A stretch of 64,000 bases of DNA from Actinomyces qiguomingii (GTDB lineage: Bacteria > Actinomycetota > Actinomycetes > Actinomycetales > Actinomycetaceae), in assembly GCF_004102025.1 (NCBI RefSeq), contig NZ_CP025228.1, forward strand, positions 3,224,001 through 3,288,000, in the 5' to 3' direction. Every line of letters begins with the position of its first letter. The first letter of the stretch is position 1. The notes below the pieces were generated by a model that was given only the letters and a program-made list of their open reading frames with translations, was not told the DNA's origin and did no database searches. Of the stretch, positions 26,884 through 35,087 are shown in pieces. Made by a program: the position numbers and the translations under genes.

Positions 26884-28599
26884 GTGCCCGCCTCTCACCC
26901 CGCCTCCACCCCGATCGCAATGCCTGCGGCCGGACCGGCGCCCGTGGTTGACGCCCCCTGCGGCGCGGTGCGCGGGGTGTGGCGGCACATCATCTCCGCA
27001 TCCGGCGTTGCGCCCGTATCCCGGGCCGAACCCGTGGCCGCCGGGGCCGGCAACGGTACGGCAGGTGCCGCCAGGCCCGGCCGGACCGCCACCGCCCAGG
27101 CGGACGCCGTCCCCGGCCGCTACAACCGCTCAGCGGCCTTCTACGCCATCCCCTTCGCCGAACCGCCCACCGGCCCGCGCCGACTTGCGGCGCCGGTGCG
27201 GCGCGGAGGCTGGGAGGGTGTGCGAGAGGCGGACCGCCCCGGTCCTACCCCGCAACGGCGTCCCTTCGCGCAGACCACAGCCATCCCCGAGCCCTCTATT
27301 CCTGGCGAGGACATACTCACCGTTAATGTCTTCACGCCCGCTCCGGGGGATGCGGATGCTCGCCTGCCGGTGCTGGTGTGGATTCACGGCGGCGGCTTCT
27401 ACGCGGGCAGCCCTTCCAGTCCTTTCTACGATGGTGCCGCCTTCAACCGCGACGGCGTGGTCACCGTGTCCGTGTCCTACCGGCTGGGCCTTGACGGCTT
27501 CGGCTGGATACCCGGCTCCAATGCGCCCGTCAACCGCGGCATCCTGGATCAGATCCTCGCCCTGGAATGGGTGCAGGAGAATATCACCGCCTTCGGCGGG
27601 GATCCCGAACGCGTCACCGTCGGTGGCCAGAGCGCCGGCGGCGCCTCCGCACTGGTCCTGCTGAACTCCCCTCTCGCCCGCGGCCTGCTGCGGGGCGTGA
27701 TCTGCGAGTCGGGTGGCACCACGGCGGCCACCGTCGCCGACGCCCGCGTAATCGGGGAACGTGCCGCCCGGATCGCTGGCATTACCGCGGACCTGGCCAG
27801 TTGGCGTTCCCTGACGCAGGAGCGGATTCTCGACGTGTCAGAGCAGTTGGGCCGGGAGTTCCCGCTGTTCGATGTCTCCGCCGACCTGTCGCGCTTCATC
27901 CGCCCGCCTGAGGCGATCTCCCGCACCTTCATGCCGGTGGTGGACGGGGAGGTCATCCCCGCCTCCACCCTGGATGCGGCCCGAACCGCGGTTGGCGCCG
28001 ACATCCCCGTCCTATGCGGCGGGGTGCGGCACGAGCTCACTCCGATCGGCCGGTCCCTGAGCCGGGAGATGGCCGGGCGGCCCGCCGCGGATCTGCTGGC
28101 CGAGGCCGGCATGAACCCGGAGCGGATCACGCAGCTGGCCGCCACCTACCCGGAGCTCGCCGGGGATGAGGAGCTGCTGGTGGGGCAGGTGATCTCCAAC
28201 GGCCTGTTCCGCCTGCCGCTGCTGGCCTGGGCGCGGCGGCGCGCCGCCGACCCGGTCGCGGCCGAACGCACATGGGTGTACGACTTCTCCTGGTGTTCGG
28301 CCCTGCGCCCGCCGGCGGGCGGGCTGTCCACCCACTGCATGGAAGTGCCCTTCGTCTTCGACTGCCTGGCCCACCCGCATGCCGACGGCGTCCAAGGCTC
28401 CCCGCGGCCGCAGTCGCTGGCCGATGTCATGCACGCCGACTGGGTGCGGTTCATTCGCGACGGCGACCCGGGCTGGGCCCCCTGGGACCACTCCGGGAGC
28501 GGCCGGCGCTACGGCGGTCCGGACCGTCCGGAGGGCGCCGTCGACGAAGCCATCTACCCCCTGGAACTAGCCATGCTGGCTGACGCCTTGCGGGCCTGA
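26884..28599 (+). CDS. type-B carboxylesterase
   Basis: This is a 571-residue protein. The GTG at 26884 lies one base after the transporter stop, implying translational reinitiation. [18 protein letters not shown] is the oxyanion-hole block and [16 protein letters not shown] the nucleophile elbow (Ser near residue 250). A conserved [14 protein letters not shown] provides the C-terminal catalytic His region. This is a standard COesterase layout. The first 55 residues hold an Ala/Pro/Gly-rich insertion ([20 protein letters not shown]), unusual between the first beta-strands. No signal peptide is present. In this unit it may remove acyl groups from imported plant glycosides before the rhamnosidase acts. 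Confidence 0.9.
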   Translation: MPASHPASTPIAMPAAGPAPVVDAPCGAVRGVWRHIISASGVAPVSRAEPVAAGAGNGTAGAARPGRTATAQADAVPGRYNRSAAFYAIPFAEPPTGPRRLAAPVRRGGWEGVREADRPGPTPQRRPFAQTTAIPEPSIPGEDILTVNVFTPAPGDADARLPVLVWIHGGGFYAGSPSSPFYDGAAFNRDGVVTVSVSYRLGLDGFGWIPGSNAPVNRGILDQILALEWVQENITAFGGDPERVTVGGQSAGGASALVLLNSPLARGLLRGVICESGGTTAATVADARVIGERAARIAGITADLASWRSLTQERILDVSEQLGREFPLFDVSADLSRFIRPPEAISRTFMPVVDGEVIPASTLDAARTAVGADIPVLCGGVRHELTPIGRSLSREMAGRPAADLLAEAGMNPERITQLAATYPELAGDEELLVGQVISNGLFRLPLLAWARRRAADPVAAERTWVYDFSWCSALRPPAGGLSTHCMEVPFVFDCLAHPHADGVQGSPRPQSLADVMHADWVRFIRDGDPGWAPWDHSGSGRRYGGPDRPEGAVDEAIYPLELAMLADALRA

Positions 28600-28640
28600 C
28601 CGACGCAGCCGACAACCGAGCCCGAACAGGAGCCACACCC

Positions 28641-30608
28641 ATGACCGCCACACCCGAAACCGACCCGGACGTCACCGTGTCCATCCCGGACTCCGTGCGC
28701 GCCGCCCTGAGACTGCCCGCTGCCGACGGGCCCGCCGCCCGCGCCGTCCATGAGGTGCTCCACACGCCCATGGCAGATGGGACCGTGCTGCGCGCCGACG
28801 TCGTGCGCCCCGACGACGACGCCGCCCACCCGGTACTGCTGACCCGCTGCCCCTACTTCGGGGCCTGGCGCCCAATGATCTGCGAAGTCACCGGAGCCGC
28901 CCCCAACACTCCGGGGCTCATGGCGGGCGTGCTGGGCATGCAGGCGGCCATGAGTCTGGATCTGGCCATCTCCGAGGGCTTCGCCGTGGTCGCGCAGGCC
29001 TGTCGTGGCACTGACATCTCCGACGGCGACTTCCGCTTCTACTTCGACGAGGCCGCCGACGGCGTGGCCACGCGGGCGGCGCTGGCCGCCCTGCCCTGGT
29101 GCGACGGGCGCGTAATCACCTTCGGCAACTCCTACCTGACCACCACCCAGTTCACCGCCGCGCTGGCGAGCACCGAGCACCTGACCGCTATGACCGCCTG
29201 GGTGTCCCCCTCCACCTATGACGACGACCTGGCCATGCGCGGCGGCGTGCTGTTGGAGGGGCCGTCCTATGAGTGGGCGCGTCAGCAGGTGCGCACCGGC
29301 CTGTGGCGCGATGGGCGCACAGATGCCCCACAGGAGGAGCTGCCCGAACCGGTGGAGGCCTTCACCCCCTATCTGAAACGTGTCGGGATCGGGCAGGCGG
29401 CCCAGGACCTGGCAGCGGCGCACCGGGCCGGCGGGCACGTGGTGGATTGGGTGGCCCACCCGCTGCGCGACGCCTACTGGGATTCGGTCGCCTACCCGGT
29501 GGACGCACTGGCTGGCCTGGACGTGCCCACGCTGCACGTGTCGGGCTGGTACGACCTGTTTCAGGGCGGCACCCTGCGCAATTTCACGGCCATGGCCGCC
29601 GGTGCGGCGGCGCGGGGACGGCCCGAGAATGTGCGTCTGGTGGTCGGCCCGTGGACGCATCTGACCTTCGACGGGCACCTGGCCGGACGTGACTTCCCCG
29701 GCGGCGGCGTTGACGACGTCGGCCTGGGCGAGTTGACCCTGGACTTCTGGCGGGCCGCCCTCGGGGATGAGCGGGCGGAGGAGCGGCTGCCCCGGGAGCC
29801 GGTGCGCGTGTACATCATGGGTGCGGACCGCTGGATCGACCTGCCCGCCTGGCCCGCCCCCGACGCCGTCGAGCAGGCCTGGCGCCTGGGCGCGGACGGG
29901 GCGTTGCAGGCTCCCAGCGGCCAGGCGGAACGGAATGCTGCTTCAGTGCTCGAGGCCACCACGGACGCAGCCGATGTGCCGGGCAAAGCCGGACTCGAAG
30001 CGCCGGATACACACGGGACCGCGAGTTCTACGGCGGGTTGGACCGCCTGGGTGCACGACCCGGCAGACCCGGTGCCCACCGCAGGCGGGCAAATGCTCAT
30101 GGGGCCGCCGGAGAACGCCGGCCCGCACGATCAGCGCGCTGTTGAGGCGCGCGCGGACGTCGCCGTGTTCACCAGCGCGCCGCTGGCGGAGCCGGTGACG
30201 ATCCTCGGGCAGGTGCGCCTTGAGGCCTGGGTGGCGGCCGATGCCGTGGACGCCCACCTGCACGCCACCCTGACCGACGTGGCCACGGATGGCACCTCCA
30301 CCCTGCTGACCGACGGTGTGCTGCGGCTCAGCGCCCACGCCGGTCTGGATCGGCGCGACCCACTTACGCCGGGCGCGCCCGTGGAGGCGGAGGTGGACAT
30401 GTGGTCCACCGGCGTGCACCTGCCGGCCGGGCACCGCCTGCGCGTTAACCTGGCCGGCTCGAACTGGCCGCGCTACCGCGTGGCGGACCCGGCTGACGGC
30501 ACCCCCGTGAGTATGCGAGTGCTGCACGACGCGGACCACCCCAGCGCGGTGATACTGCCCAGCGTCAACTTGGAGGCCCACCCCAAGGTGGGCCGTTACG
30601 GCAACTGA
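28641..30608 (+). CDS. CocE/NonD family hydrolase (X-Pro dipeptidyl-peptidase-like)
   Basis: This is a 655-residue protein with an ATG at 28641 after AGGAG. The N-terminal alpha/beta-hydrolase part has RADVVRP, the ACRGTDISDG stretch and GNSYLTTTQ with nucleophile Ser164. The family usually has GxSYxG, so the final Gly is replaced by Thr. GWYDLFQGGTLRNF carries the Asp and GPWTHLTF the His. The C-terminal 200 residues form the jelly-roll domain of the CocE group (LPAGHRLRVNLAGSNWPRY near the end). It acts on acyl esters or X-Pro peptides, and here an esterase role fits. It follows the carboxylesterase by 41 bp. An inserted linker (about 425-460) interrupts the jelly-roll junction. Confidence 0.88.
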   Translation: MTATPETDPDVTVSIPDSVRAALRLPAADGPAARAVHEVLHTPMADGTVLRADVVRPDDDAAHPVLLTRCPYFGAWRPMICEVTGAAPNTPGLMAGVLGMQAAMSLDLAISEGFAVVAQACRGTDISDGDFRFYFDEAADGVATRAALAALPWCDGRVITFGNSYLTTTQFTAALASTEHLTAMTAWVSPSTYDDDLAMRGGVLLEGPSYEWARQQVRTGLWRDGRTDAPQEELPEPVEAFTPYLKRVGIGQAAQDLAAAHRAGGHVVDWVAHPLRDAYWDSVAYPVDALAGLDVPTLHVSGWYDLFQGGTLRNFTAMAAGAAARGRPENVRLVVGPWTHLTFDGHLAGRDFPGGGVDDVGLGELTLDFWRAALGDERAEERLPREPVRVYIMGADRWIDLPAWPAPDAVEQAWRLGADGALQAPSGQAERNAASVLEATTDAADVPGKAGLEAPDTHGTASSTAGWTAWVHDPADPVPTAGGQMLMGPPENAGPHDQRAVEARADVAVFTSAPLAEPVTILGQVRLEAWVAADAVDAHLHATLTDVATDGTSTLLTDGVLRLSAHAGLDRRDPLTPGAPVEAEVDMWSTGVHLPAGHRLRVNLAGSNWPRYRVADPADGTPVSMRVLHDADHPSAVILPSVNLEAHPKVGRYGN

Positions 30609-30846
30609 CCCACGGTCTTCGCGTTTGCCGCCGGCTGGCTGGCGGGCGGGCTTTCCGACTATCGGAACTGCCGATGGTGTCGGTTCGGCCGGCGGTGGTG
30701 CCGTCAGTGAGCAAACCACCACCAACCAACCCCAGCCGGCAACCACCGACGCCAGATAAAACACCCTCCACAAAACCCGGGGCTTGACACCTAGATGAGG
30801 CACCGAACCACTTTCGCGGGCACCCGAGATGAGTATCGTCGGACTG
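30609..30846. terminator. gap after the esterase unit with small inverted repeat
   Basis: TTCCGA-CTA-TCGGAA (30653-30667) is a perfect 6-bp inverted repeat with a 3-base loop, 45 bp after the CocE-family stop and preceded by a GC-rich CCGCC...GGCGG pair. It is a weak candidate terminator without a T-run. No gene is seen in the remainder. Base composition drops toward AT-rich from about 30740 as the bacteriocin region begins. Confidence 0.35.
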
Positions 30847-30876
30847 TTGACGCGCCCCGAGAACTCATGGTATCTT
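30847..30876 (+). promoter_or_regulatory. promoter of the SDP-like operon
   Basis: TTGACG (30847-30852) and TATCTT (30871-30876) have 18-bp spacing and lie 43 bp upstream of the prepeptide ATG. They are the best-matching sigma70-type hexamers in this gap. Confidence 0.5.
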
Positions 30877-30918
30877 GCCACAGCACCCTGTTTCAACCGA
30901 ACCTGAAGCGAGACTCGG

Positions 30919-31548
30919 ATGGCCCACACCACCAGCCTCCGTACAATCACGTCGCTGATCGTTGGCATCCTGGTCGCAGTGGCGCTAGGTACGAGCCCCG
31001 TACCGGCGACGGCGAATGAACCGACGACAGCAGCGCAGCCTACCACGTCCATCTCAGATGATGATCTGCTTGAGGGCCTGCTCTACGGACGCGGTCCGGT
31101 TGCAGACAAACTCGGCCTCCGAGTCATGCTGCCCTCCGATCTCCCCGAGGCAAAGTACACCGAAGCGGTCAACTACTCTATTCAAGAATTGAAGACCAAA
31201 TATCCGGATGAGCTCGATGAGACCTTGGCAAAACTGCGAGATGACGATCCTGTTGTGGTTGAAGATGGTCTTGAGGCACTGAGTTCCATTGCCCTGAATT
31301 ACGAGGAGTACAAGCTTTCCGGAGGCGCCGATGATCATCGTGCCGAACCCGCCCCCTGCGGTGTCGCGGTGATATGCATCGGCTATGCCGCGCTAGCAGT
31401 CCACAACACAGTTGCTGTCACGGGTTTGGCCGTAGTCGTGGTTGGCGGAGCTGTTGTGGCAGGCAAATGGCTATGGGCAGGGAGTAACTCGTCAACTTCT
31501 TCGGCGGTCCGTGAAGAGCTCGTCGCAGACCTGATCGCGATCGATTAA
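30919..31548 (+). CDS. sdpC-like: SdpC-like antimicrobial peptide precursor
   Basis: This 209-residue protein has a Sec signal peptide: TSLIVGILVAVALGTSPVPATAN, with probable cleavage after ATA near residue 32. A soluble acidic middle (about 40-140) precedes a hydrophobic segment starting PCGVAVICIGYAALAVHN (Cys147, Cys153) and continuing through AVVVVGGAVVAGKW to about 185. A hydrophilic tail ends the protein. In Bacillus subtilis SdpC the mature SDP toxin is an internal, disulfide-bonded hydrophobic peptide cut from the C-terminal part. The same architecture and the same CX5C spacing are seen here. The following genes match SdpA, SdpB and SdpI. I infer a secreted membrane-active peptide of roughly 40 residues released from about 145-187. 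Confidence 0.8.
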   Translation: MAHTTSLRTITSLIVGILVAVALGTSPVPATANEPTTAAQPTTSISDDDLLEGLLYGRGPVADKLGLRVMLPSDLPEAKYTEAVNYSIQELKTKYPDELDETLAKLRDDDPVVVEDGLEALSSIALNYEEYKLSGGADDHRAEPAPCGVAVICIGYAALAVHNTVAVTGLAVVVVGGAVVAGKWLWAGSNSSTSSAVREELVADLIAID

Positions 31549-31549
31549 C

Positions 31550-32125
31550 ATGAACGGTCGTACTGCCTCTCAGAGAGGACGCGCACGGGCAGTCGTCATA
31601 GCTACGATCATCACCCTTGCTATAGCGTTGCCACAGGCAATTTCTTGGCTGCCTGCAAATGAAATTCTCGGCCCGAGCGGTCGTATTGCCGCGTACAACA
31701 TCCGCAACGTGACCATCCAAGGTTGTGGATTCTTCACTAAATCACCCCGCGAATCTACATATCGCATATATAAGGAGGAACAACACGACGATCAGTCGAC
31801 GTCATGGATATCGGCATCACGAGCTCCAAACAATCAGCTCCGGAATTGGTTCGGCCTCGACAGAACGTCGCGCCTCCAAAAATTCGACGTATCGGTTCTC
31901 ACTAAGGACCTGGAGCCTTCTGACTGGCTACATTGTCACGATGTTCGCGACCTTGCCAGTTGCGCCGAGATGGTTCACGTGAGCTCAATGAAGCATCCGG
32001 CAGGAAGTTTCGAGCTCTGCGGGCGCCACCTAATTACGAGGGCAGAACCCCTGCCTTGGTCGTATAGAAATCTCAGGAGTAGCATGCCAGGAGAGGCGGT
32101 GATCATCGGTGTCGTCAACTGTTGA
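31550..32125 (+). CDS. sdpA-like: SdpA-family bacteriocin maturation protein
   Basis: This 191-residue protein starts one base after the prepeptide stop. One N-terminal membrane span (about 15-35) is followed by GCGFFTKSPRESTYRIYK (about 58-75), the conserved FFTKSPRE block of SdpA-family proteins. Further on is a domain with five Cys residues (for example HCHDVRDLASCAEM). In B. subtilis, SdpA is a cytosolic or membrane-associated partner that with SdpB converts pro-SdpC to active SDP. The visible transmembrane anchor and extra cysteines suggest that this version works at or outside the membrane. Codon use is less GC-biased than in the flanking glycosidase genes. Confidence 0.82.
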   Translation: MNGRTASQRGRARAVVIATIITLAIALPQAISWLPANEILGPSGRIAAYNIRNVTIQGCGFFTKSPRESTYRIYKEEQHDDQSTSWISASRAPNNQLRNWFGLDRTSRLQKFDVSVLTKDLEPSDWLHCHDVRDLASCAEMVHVSSMKHPAGSFELCGRHLITRAEPLPWSYRNLRSSMPGEAVIIGVVNC

Positions 32126-33137
32126 ACGCGAAAGAACTGGAAGCGTTATCCCTGAGCCTAAAAGGGACGGCGGGCTGACACACTTCCGCCAGATATCAGG
32201 CGCCCACCAAATGCAATGCCACCTTCTTCGCGATCGATTCCTTAACATTGGCGGAACGATTCTCAGCGTTGATCCGCGAGAACCGGCAGCTGGTTTGGCT
32301 CGGAGTTTGCTTGCACTGGGGACACTGCTGACTATGTTAGCGACCCCGCGAGACCAACTCTTCTTTCGTTCCGACCAGCATCCTGAAGGCGTTGCCTGCG
32401 GAGAACTTGCCAATCGTTTTGGACTCTATTGCATATTTGATCGAACGCATTCAATAACCTACATTATTTCCTTCGCTATTCTGTTGGCGGTTGTACTCGG
32501 TGTATTCCCAGGTATACTTAGTTGGCTTCATGCTTGGCTTGCCTGGTCGTTCGTGCACAGTGTTCCCATAATCGACGGTGGCGACCAGATCGCTCAGGCG
32601 TTGACTTTGTTGTTCGTCGTCTTTCATTTTGGCGATATGCGGCTAACCCATTGGCATACTAACTCGATGTTCGCACATGTTGATCGATTATTTGCACCAG
32701 TGCGGGCGGCGGCGGTACTTCTATTTATGATACAGGGGAGCGTGGTATACCTTCACGCCTCAATAGCGAAATTTGGCGTTCCAGAGTGGCCGAATGGTAC
32801 CGCGATTTGGTACTGGATGCAAGATCCGACCTTCGCGCCGCCCCACTGGTTATATGTTCCTATAAACGCGTTGCTGTCGTACGCTCCCACGGCGCTTCTC
32901 GTCACCTATGGTATTCTTGCATTTGAGTTTATCCTCGGCGTAGCCATCTTCTTCCGAACCAGTGCCAGGCGTTCGCTCCTCGTCCCAGGTTTGGTGTTAC
33001 ATGTCGTATTTGCAATGGTCTTCGGATTGTGGAGCTTCCTCTGCTCAATGTCCTCCTTGCTAATTATGTATACATACGTCCCAACCTTCTACAGTCTGAG
33101 AGGTGATCTGCAATGTTCTGGCCGTTCGGTGTCCTAG
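32109..33137 (+). CDS. sdpB-like: SdpB-family multispanning bacteriocin maturation protein
   Basis: This 342-residue protein has a GTG start at 32109, overlapping the SdpA-like gene by 17 bp, with AGGAGAGG upstream. A later ATG at 32214 is possible. After about 35 soluble residues, ARSLLALGTLLTMLATP begins the first span, and six or more spans follow. QGSVVYLHASIAKFGVPEWPNGTAIWYWM (split across the middle) is the HTTM-like core shared with vitamin-K-dependent carboxylase-like and SdpB proteins. Histidines in that core are conserved in the fold. B. subtilis SdpB is required with SdpA for toxin maturation, so the same role is expected here at the cytoplasmic membrane. Confidence 0.82.
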   Translation: MSSTVERERTGSVIPEPKRDGGLTHFRQISGAHQMQCHLLRDRFLNIGGTILSVDPREPAAGLARSLLALGTLLTMLATPRDQLFFRSDQHPEGVACGELANRFGLYCIFDRTHSITYIISFAILLAVVLGVFPGILSWLHAWLAWSFVHSVPIIDGGDQIAQALTLLFVVFHFGDMRLTHWHTNSMFAHVDRLFAPVRAAAVLLFMIQGSVVYLHASIAKFGVPEWPNGTAIWYWMQDPTFAPPHWLYVPINALLSYAPTALLVTYGILAFEFILGVAIFFRTSARRSLLVPGLVLHVVFAMVFGLWSFLCSMSSLLIMYTYVPTFYSLRGDLQCSGRSVS

Positions 33138-33463
33138 CGTTCAACTTCCTCGTAGCGGGACTAGCTCTGTTTGTCTTGGGGCTACGCTCCCGCACGGGGT
33201 TGGCGCTGAACCAGTGGTGGGGTTTGCGCACAAAGAAGACTATGGTCGACGAGGAGACGTTCGCCAAGGCCAACCGAGCCATCTGGCGTATCTACGTGTT
33301 TCAGGGATGCGTTTCTATCACTGCTGGGATCGCAACTCTCATCGTCGGGATCGTGAACAACGAAGCGTACCCACTCCTTGCCGCCATCGGTCTCGGCAGT
33401 ACGCTCGTCTTTCTCACATCAATGCTATACGCATCCACCAAGGCTCACCGGAGTATTTCATGA
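33113..33463 (+). CDS. sdpI-like: SdpI-family immunity protein
   Basis: This is a 116-residue protein. The ATG at 33113 follows GAGGTGA and overlaps the SdpB-like gene by 25 bp. Three membrane spans are visible (about 6-25, 58-78 and 83-103). The segment RTGLALNQWWGLRTKKTM after the first span corresponds to the conserved cytoplasmic NxxxGxRT motif of SdpI domains. The following WxxxN-type helix (FAKANRAIWRIY) also fits the family. B. subtilis SdpI protects the producer from SDP and relays the signal that induces sdpRI. No SdpR-like regulator is encoded next to this copy, so the signalling role may be absent and only immunity retained. Confidence 0.8.
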   Translation: MFWPFGVLAFNFLVAGLALFVLGLRSRTGLALNQWWGLRTKKTMVDEETFAKANRAIWRIYVFQGCVSITAGIATLIVGIVNNEAYPLLAAIGLGSTLVFLTSMLYASTKAHRSIS

Positions 33464-33846
33464 CCACTGATGATAAACCGCAATTCGTCTATGATCAGGA
33501 CTGTGCGTTCTGTCAGCGGTTCGTTCGGACAGTGGAACGACATTGCTCGGATAGGGTCAGTTTCATCGGATCACGTGACTACGAGGGTGTGGGTTCCGAA
33601 CAGACAATTAGTTCATCCATACTCGTCTTCCGGCAGCCAGAACGTGTATACGTTGGATCTGCGGGAATCGGTGAACTTCTCACGCTCACCGATTCCGCGG
33701 GCTTTCGGCTCGCCGGCAACTTGATTCTCACGCCTGTGCTCTCGACGATCAGTGCTCTAGCTTACCGTTGGATCGCTGATCACCGACACTGGTTTCGACC
33801 TGGCTGCGATAGTTCTTCGGGTACGTGTGCATTGCGATCAAAGTAG
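33460..33846 (+). CDS. DCC-family thiol-disulfide oxidoreductase (DUF393)
   Basis: This is a 128-residue protein whose ATG at 33460 overlaps the SdpI-like stop as ATGA. The N-terminus FVYDQDCAFCQRFV has the DxDCxxC motif that names the DCC family (thioredoxin-like fold). The rest has the predicted short helices and a C-terminal CDSSSGTCAL pair. As the last gene of the operon, it may form or isomerise the Cys147-Cys153 disulfide of the peptide or cysteines of the SdpA-like protein. That function is inference: DCC proteins are often fused to or beside HTTM proteins, but their chemistry here is untested. No signal peptide is seen, so it may act on the inner side of the membrane. Confidence 0.8.
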   Translation: MTTDDKPQFVYDQDCAFCQRFVRTVERHCSDRVSFIGSRDYEGVGSEQTISSSILVFRQPERVYVGSAGIGELLTLTDSAGFRLAGNLILTPVLSTISALAYRWIADHRHWFRPGCDSSSGTCALRSK

Positions 33847-33857
33847 TTCAGTGCGCT

Positions 33858-34140
33858 GGAAGATTGGTGCGTCAAAGCACCTGGCGTGACCTGTTTCAGG
33901 CTGGGCGGGAGAGGATTCGGGCGGCCGGGGGGTTTTGGACCTGGCCGGCTTGACACCTCGGGCTGCCCGCCAAGCCGTGGCTCCGGCGGTGGTGGAGGCT
34001 AAGCGTTCGGCTCTGTTGTGGGACGTGCTGAGCGGCGCGTATGAGACGCTGGGGTTGGGTGAGGCTACTAGTGGGGATGAGGCCTTCAGGCAGATGGTGC
34101 TGGCCCGACTCGTGGAGCCCACCAGTAAGGAGCAGGTCCC
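33858..34140 (+). pseudogene. decayed IS1634-type transposase fragment
   Basis: After a frameshift, the text DLAGLTPRAARQAVAPAVVE leads to FRQMVLARLVEPTSK. The latter is the conserved DDE-transposase block of IS1634-like elements. Upstream, FQAGRERIRAAGG is readable in another frame. Only the N-terminal third remains, and the 3' side is cut by IS3-type remnants in opposite orientation at about 34140. It marks the right border of the SDP-like operon. Confidence 0.7.
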
Positions 34141-35000
34141 GTGCGTACGTAGGTGGGGGTACCTCCCACGTAGTGGGGGAAGTGTCCACACGCCCACAAC
34201 TCGTTGGGCCTGAACGCGCTGAAGTGTCTTTTGACCAGATCCGCCGGGCACTGCTCCCTTAGCAGCGCTGCGCGTGGTACGCGGTGATTTGGCGCGGCCG
34301 GTGGCCGTGCAACCCCATGGCCCGCATCAACCGCACCCGCGGTGCAGCAGGCGCCGCATGCCCCATGCCCATGCCGGGCCGAGGCCTCGGGCCGGCCCCG
34401 CATCGCATGCCATGTTGCGGGCCCCCACCCGCGCAGTAGTTGTCCTCATGAACCCGCCCGATCTCAGCCTTTAGAGCCTGGTCACGCACAGCCCTTGCCG
34501 ATGGGGGACGGGACATGGCTGCGCAAGTAGGTGCTCGGGGCGATCTTGACATCGGCGCTGACAAGCACCTGACAGAACCGGCACAGGCCCCGCATCTCCT
34601 GCCTGTGGGAGTCGATTCATCTCGCGGATCAGCGGGACGGGCGGCCTGGTGTCGGCCGCGAAAAACAACTGACGCGCTCCTTTGGGATCGCGTCCGCCCG
34701 CCCCCGGCTCGCGGCTTGTCGGCCTCCAGCCGCCGGATCCGCTCAGCGTCCTGACTGGTGGTCCCCGGCCGGGCGCCCGCATCGACCTCGGCCCCTCTAT
34801 CACCCAAGTACGCAACTCCCCAGGGCTCGGCACCCAACTCCTCGGCAATCCCCCAGGTCCGCCCCCTTAGACCTCTCAGGGTCCCGACGGGCCCCTGCAC
34901 ACCCCATCCTAGTAGCCCACTCCCGCAACCCTCTCCGGGATACTCCCACGGGTAGCACTCCCGGCAGTCATCCTTCCGTACATTCACCGCCCCCATCAAA
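34141..35000 (-). pseudogene. decayed IS3-family transposase (orfA/orfB remnants)
   Basis: On the minus strand, RIRRLEADKPR (end of an OrfA) leads through GARQLFFAADTRPPVPLIREM to DLVKRHFSAFRPNELWACG, the start of the OrfB integrase core. The pieces lie in at least three frames and the DDE motif cannot be completed. Between 34270 and 34480 only GC-rich remnants remain. Together with the preceding fragment it fills the 1.2 kb between the DCC gene and GH78. No intact gene is present. Confidence 0.65.
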
Positions 35001-35087
35001 CCCGGGGCAGTTCATTCAGAGGTGAAGCAGGGCCCCAGTTCTGGTAATTGGAACTCCGCCAGGTGGACATCATCGACCGCACCCGAA

